This document shows positions 57,326 to 64,000 of a DNA stretch of 64,000 bases, one piece after another (position 1 is the first letter of the stretch; each line of letters opens with the position of its first letter). The position numbers were made by a program, and so were the translations under genes. Origin of the DNA: Eudorina sp. 2006-703-Eu-15 (Eukaryota; Chlorophyta; Chlorophyceae; Chlamydomonadales; Volvocaceae); assembly GCA_003117195.1 (NCBI GenBank), contig BDSI01000063.1, positions 62,001 to 126,000 on the forward strand. The letters are read 5' to 3'. Below the pieces are notes generated by a model. It did not search any database. It was not told the origin of the DNA and worked only from the letters and a program-made list of their open reading frames with translations.

Positions 57326-58348
57326 CTACTTGTTCAGTAACGGTGTCATGACAGTGGTGGTATACTGTCGAGGGAAATTCCCCGTAGCTCTGATATGCTC
57401 AAGCAACACGTGTAGTGCCGGGACAATGCAGTTAACTTCTTGGCCTAATCTGCCTTGGTCGTCAACACGTGGTAACTGCGCGTACCGGTAACACTCTGAC
57501 GGTGACAGCTCCAGCCCGGGCGCCTTACCATTAGGTAACGTAGCTACAGCGCGCGTCACCTCCTCTAGTGTGAAAGGCTCGTCTAGTATGTTAGCCGCAC
57601 GTTCTTTTCTATCCAAAACAGTTCGACAAGCACGCCAGGCCCCCTCCCCAAGTCTCGCACCAAAGAAAGATATGTAATTGAGGATATCGTGCGCTTTTCC
57701 AACGCCCGTCTCCCCAACTCCTGCATTCAGCAGTGAAGCAAAATGGTCCCGAAATGCATTGATGTCGTCAATAGCACAACGCTCCCTAAGCTTCCCGCCC
57801 AAAGCGCGCCATAAGGCGCGTTGATCATGCCTACAGCTAGCCACGAACTCTCGCATCCTCTCCGTGTCATAAGCGGCCCGGGCGTGACGTTTTGCACGAT
57901 TCAGGGCACAGCGTGCCTGGCAGAACGCGTTCCAGAGCGGGCCGGACTTGCTCTCCACTCGTCCCGGACCTAACTGACGTCGACAGTCTATCATATGCTG
58001 TCGGGCCTGCTGACACTCCGTATTCCACCAGATCGCACCTCCACCGGGCTGCACTCCCTCAGTTGGGCTCGGCACAAAAACTCGAACCATCACTCTGCGC
58101 AGAAGAGACCCTATGCGGTCCACCGCTGCAGTGCTGTCACAAACACCATTACGCAAATCCTCGGCTATACCGTTCAACACCGTCATAGCATGTGACCCCT
58201 CCGAGAAATGAGCAGCGTAATCACGGTAACGGTTAATATCAAAGGTCGCTTTCTTCTTCCGACCCCCTGCGGGAGCATTGTCCACACCAGCAGCCTGTAC
58301 CCCAAGTACAAGTGTAACCGGGCGGTGGTCGGGTGAGCAACTCTCCAA
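57326..58348 (-). pseudogene. LINE linker and RT fingers segment
   Basis: A 340-codon frame in the same phase as the downstream half of the endonuclease, separated only by an in-frame stop. It contains the inter-domain region (KKKATFDINRYRDYAAHF, ALNRAKRHARAAYDTERM) and the first RT block (LEEVTRAVATLPNGKAPG, LEHIRATGNFPRQY). It ends in a stop just before the nested insertion. Confidence 0.85.
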
Positions 58349-58351
58349 CCC

Positions 58352-59245
58352 TCAACCAGACCGTGTGCCGAAGGAGTCGGGGACTCGGGGTGTTGACAAG
58401 AACAAATCGATCATACTCCCGCCCGCTTCTCCCTTGGGAAAAGTCAGGCGGCCCTGTAAATCGCCCGCCACTCGACCGTTCAAAACTAGCAGCCCTTGAG
58501 ATCGACACATAGCGCCCAACTGCTGTCCGGCAAAGTTGCAGATCGTGTCCTCACTTCTGCGTCCTCGGATCCCGTTGTAATCCTGAAGGTTAACCCCACC
58601 TGGCACGTCTAGGAACTCCTGCAGAGCCGATAATTGATCCACTTCTGGTACGTCGCAGATATGCGCGGGCAGATCGGCAGGTGTGGACGGGTGCTTTGTG
58701 TGGTGCGGACTGGACAGCCGTGCGTTCAGATCACCGGCTAGCAACACGTCCTCTCCCGGCTCCCTAAGCTCCAGGATGCTCTGTTGTATTCTCGTAAAAG
58801 CGGACTCCGCCGCCGCCACGCACTGTGTATGCGTACCGCCTCCAGCCGTGTATACCCTGGATGTCTCCGGGGCCAGGTAGCGAGCACACTTCCCGAAGCA
58901 AGACTCAGACGTGCCTAAAGGACTTCACAACCGGCTAGGACATTGTCTTTGCGCAGGACAGAGATACAGTCAGCCAGGGACTCGCGTACGTACAAAACGA
59001 CTCCCCCATAGTCGGCACGGACAGCGCTCCGTGACCGGTGAACCCGCACAAGTCGAAACCCCTCCGATCCAAGGATACGTCAGTGTCAGGGATGGTGTCG
59101 GTGAGATGCGCCTCAGTGGCGATGATGAGATCATGGTTAGTCACAAAAGACTTGATCCCTATACGGTCCAGCTTAAAGATTCCTCTCTCCCGCAAACCGT
59201 GCACATTCCAAAGCAGAATCCTAAGCCCCCGGCTCGCGTGTTCCT
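58352..59245 (-). pseudogene. LINE endonuclease (APE/EEP) domain, broken
   Basis: Exonuclease-endonuclease-phosphatase fold: the WNVHGL start, an ATEAHLTD motif (catalytic Glu), a GDLNAR motif, and SPDHRPV just past the stop at 58352. The first part (59245-58935) and the second (58819-58352) are in different frames. Confidence 0.88.
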
Positions 59246-60399
59246 AAGCATCTTGTTGCATCGCCTCCCCCGTCAGATCATCCAGGTGCCTGTAACGATT
59301 CGCTTCAGCCCCCATTTGGTCGCGGCTGACGTCCCTTTTTGTTGTAGAATTCTGTCCTCGAGCACACGGATTTTCGGCATTTTCGAGTCAGGCATTTTCG
59401 GAAAGTAGAATCACACATCGTCGTCGTGAGAAGGTTGACTTCGCGAACTCGAGGCAACCTGTCTCGCGAACCCGTTACGGGAGTTGGCAGTTACGCGCAA
59501 CCGTGATATGCAAACCGTCGGGGATAGGGCCCAACAGCCAACACCAGTTAGCAGTTGCCGACGCCAGTACATGTCTTGACATCTGCATGGCATAGATACC
59601 ACATTGAACCCAGAAAGTGCGGGACGTTTTCCTCTCTTGGACGGGCTATAGAAGTGCAGAGCGTACAAAATCTTGTGAGGACGCGTTGCCATGATCCATG
59701 CGAGAGGGTACAAATCAAATCCCTGACCGAAATGGGGCGTCGAGCTCACAAATGTCGTGGGTGTCCGACATGGTCGTCGAAGAACTAGAGAGGCGAGGGC
59801 TTTACAGGTGGTCCTGGCCAAGAAACGGAAGCGATTGGCCAGTTCAAATCAGGGCTAAACCGTTTCAGCGCCTGCCAGTACTGCAGCCACCTTTCTCGTG
59901 ACGCGCGAAGTGGTCCACGAAAGAGGTATTTGCTGCTACGAAAGAAACCCAGAACAGTCTGAACCTTCCACCACGTTTCTGTCGACAGCCTGCTTGAAAG
60001 ATTGTTGCGTACTTCCGCAATTGAGTACTTGAAATCCCTGCCACTTCAAAGTAGAATGACCCTTCACCCTTCAGGACGCCATCCACGGAATAGGGTCCAA
60101 ATAGTCGAGCCGTTAGATCGTCGTTGCAAGACCGGACCGCCCCACATGCCGCACATCGCCTCACGCATCGCGACAGACACGGAACAGTCATTTCCGCACC
60201 CTAAGCTCAGCGCAACGGCGCGCACGGTGTTCCTTTCTCTCCGACCGTAGGTTCCCGCTGACAAACAGACGTTGCCACCAAGCACTCAGGCCGCTACCGC
60301 TGCAACACAGGGCCACGTGTATCCGCCTCGTACGGCGGGAACCGGGTACACGGTGCTCGCAGCAACTGCCACGTGCCAAGAGGCTGTCCGATCAACAGT
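59246..60399. other. Gene-free stretch between LINE and PABP
   Basis: No exon supported. It contains the 5' flank or 5' UTR of the LINE and the PABP 3' region. TGTAA on the minus strand (59802-59806) is a candidate PABP polyadenylation signal, about 595 nt past the stop. Confidence 0.45.

Positions 60400-64000
<3,601 letters not shown>

Larger units (their letters stand above)
54423..59245 (-). mobile_element. Degenerate LINE (APE endonuclease + RT) retrotransposon
   Basis: A minus-strand non-LTR element. In order: an APE-type endonuclease starting LRILLWNVHGLRERG (59245 down), LLAGDLNARLSS, SPDHRPVTL (~58340), an RT N-terminal region, an interruption at 56360-57298, RT palm motifs (NYRGIAVGGALAKCYAS, QIDFEKAFDKVPRE, KQGVKQGCPLSTELFG), and a C-terminal Cys/His segment (RVCRSEDQIEDEKHVLLDC). 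Defects: a frame change near 58900, an in-frame stop at 58352-58354, the nested insertion, YAGD instead of YADD at ~55790, and a frame change near 55025. It is therefore inactive. Confidence 0.92.

Overview
The window looks like nuclear DNA of a volvocine or chlamydomonad green alga. Genes are GC-rich with many short exons and GT/AG introns, introns are loaded with simple repeats, several genes carry the chlorophycean polyadenylation word TGTAA downstream of the stop, coding inserts are Ala/Gly-rich, and the protein families are plant-like (uL24, nodulin-type MFS, plant-type PfkB kinase, LOG). I resolved most introns by hand. In every complete multi-exon model the exon phases close to one open frame ending in a stop, which is the main support for the models.

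Left to right: the 3' end of an unrecognised gene (2-454, +). A 13-exon long-form tRNase Z (2531-12229, +), whose introns hold an antisense Penelope-like reverse transcriptase fragment and an 886-bp GGACA satellite. Ribosomal protein L26/uL24 (13681-15255, -), divergent from a nodulin-like MFS transporter (15647-19990, +) that uses a GC-AG intron. An FtsJ-fold methyltransferase (22244-25074, +). A 15-exon gene (28041-36340, -) that appears to join a PfkB nucleoside/sugar kinase to a LOG-type phosphoribohydrolase. A roughly 2.9-kb gene-free gap containing a textbook hAT-type MITE (37677-38182, perfect 15-bp TIRs, perfect 8-bp target duplication). A monoacylglycerol-lipase-like hydrolase (39214-42391, +), convergent with a large membrane-anchored alpha/beta hydrolase with an Asp nucleophile (45503-50118, -). 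NADPH-cytochrome P450 reductase (50975-53527, +). A decayed LINE (54423-59245, -) interrupted by a 939-bp element with 12-bp inverted ends. Finally the 3' part of a poly(A)-binding protein gene (60400-63267, -) whose 5' end lies beyond the window.

The genes look like ordinary housekeeping neighbours rather than one pathway cluster. The most interesting item is the kinase-LOG fusion. If bifunctional, it would phosphorylate a purine or cytokinin riboside and then release the free base plus ribose 5-phosphate in one polypeptide. The only junction that needs proof is the intron at 31833-32033, because the kinase exon could also read through to a stop at about 32010.
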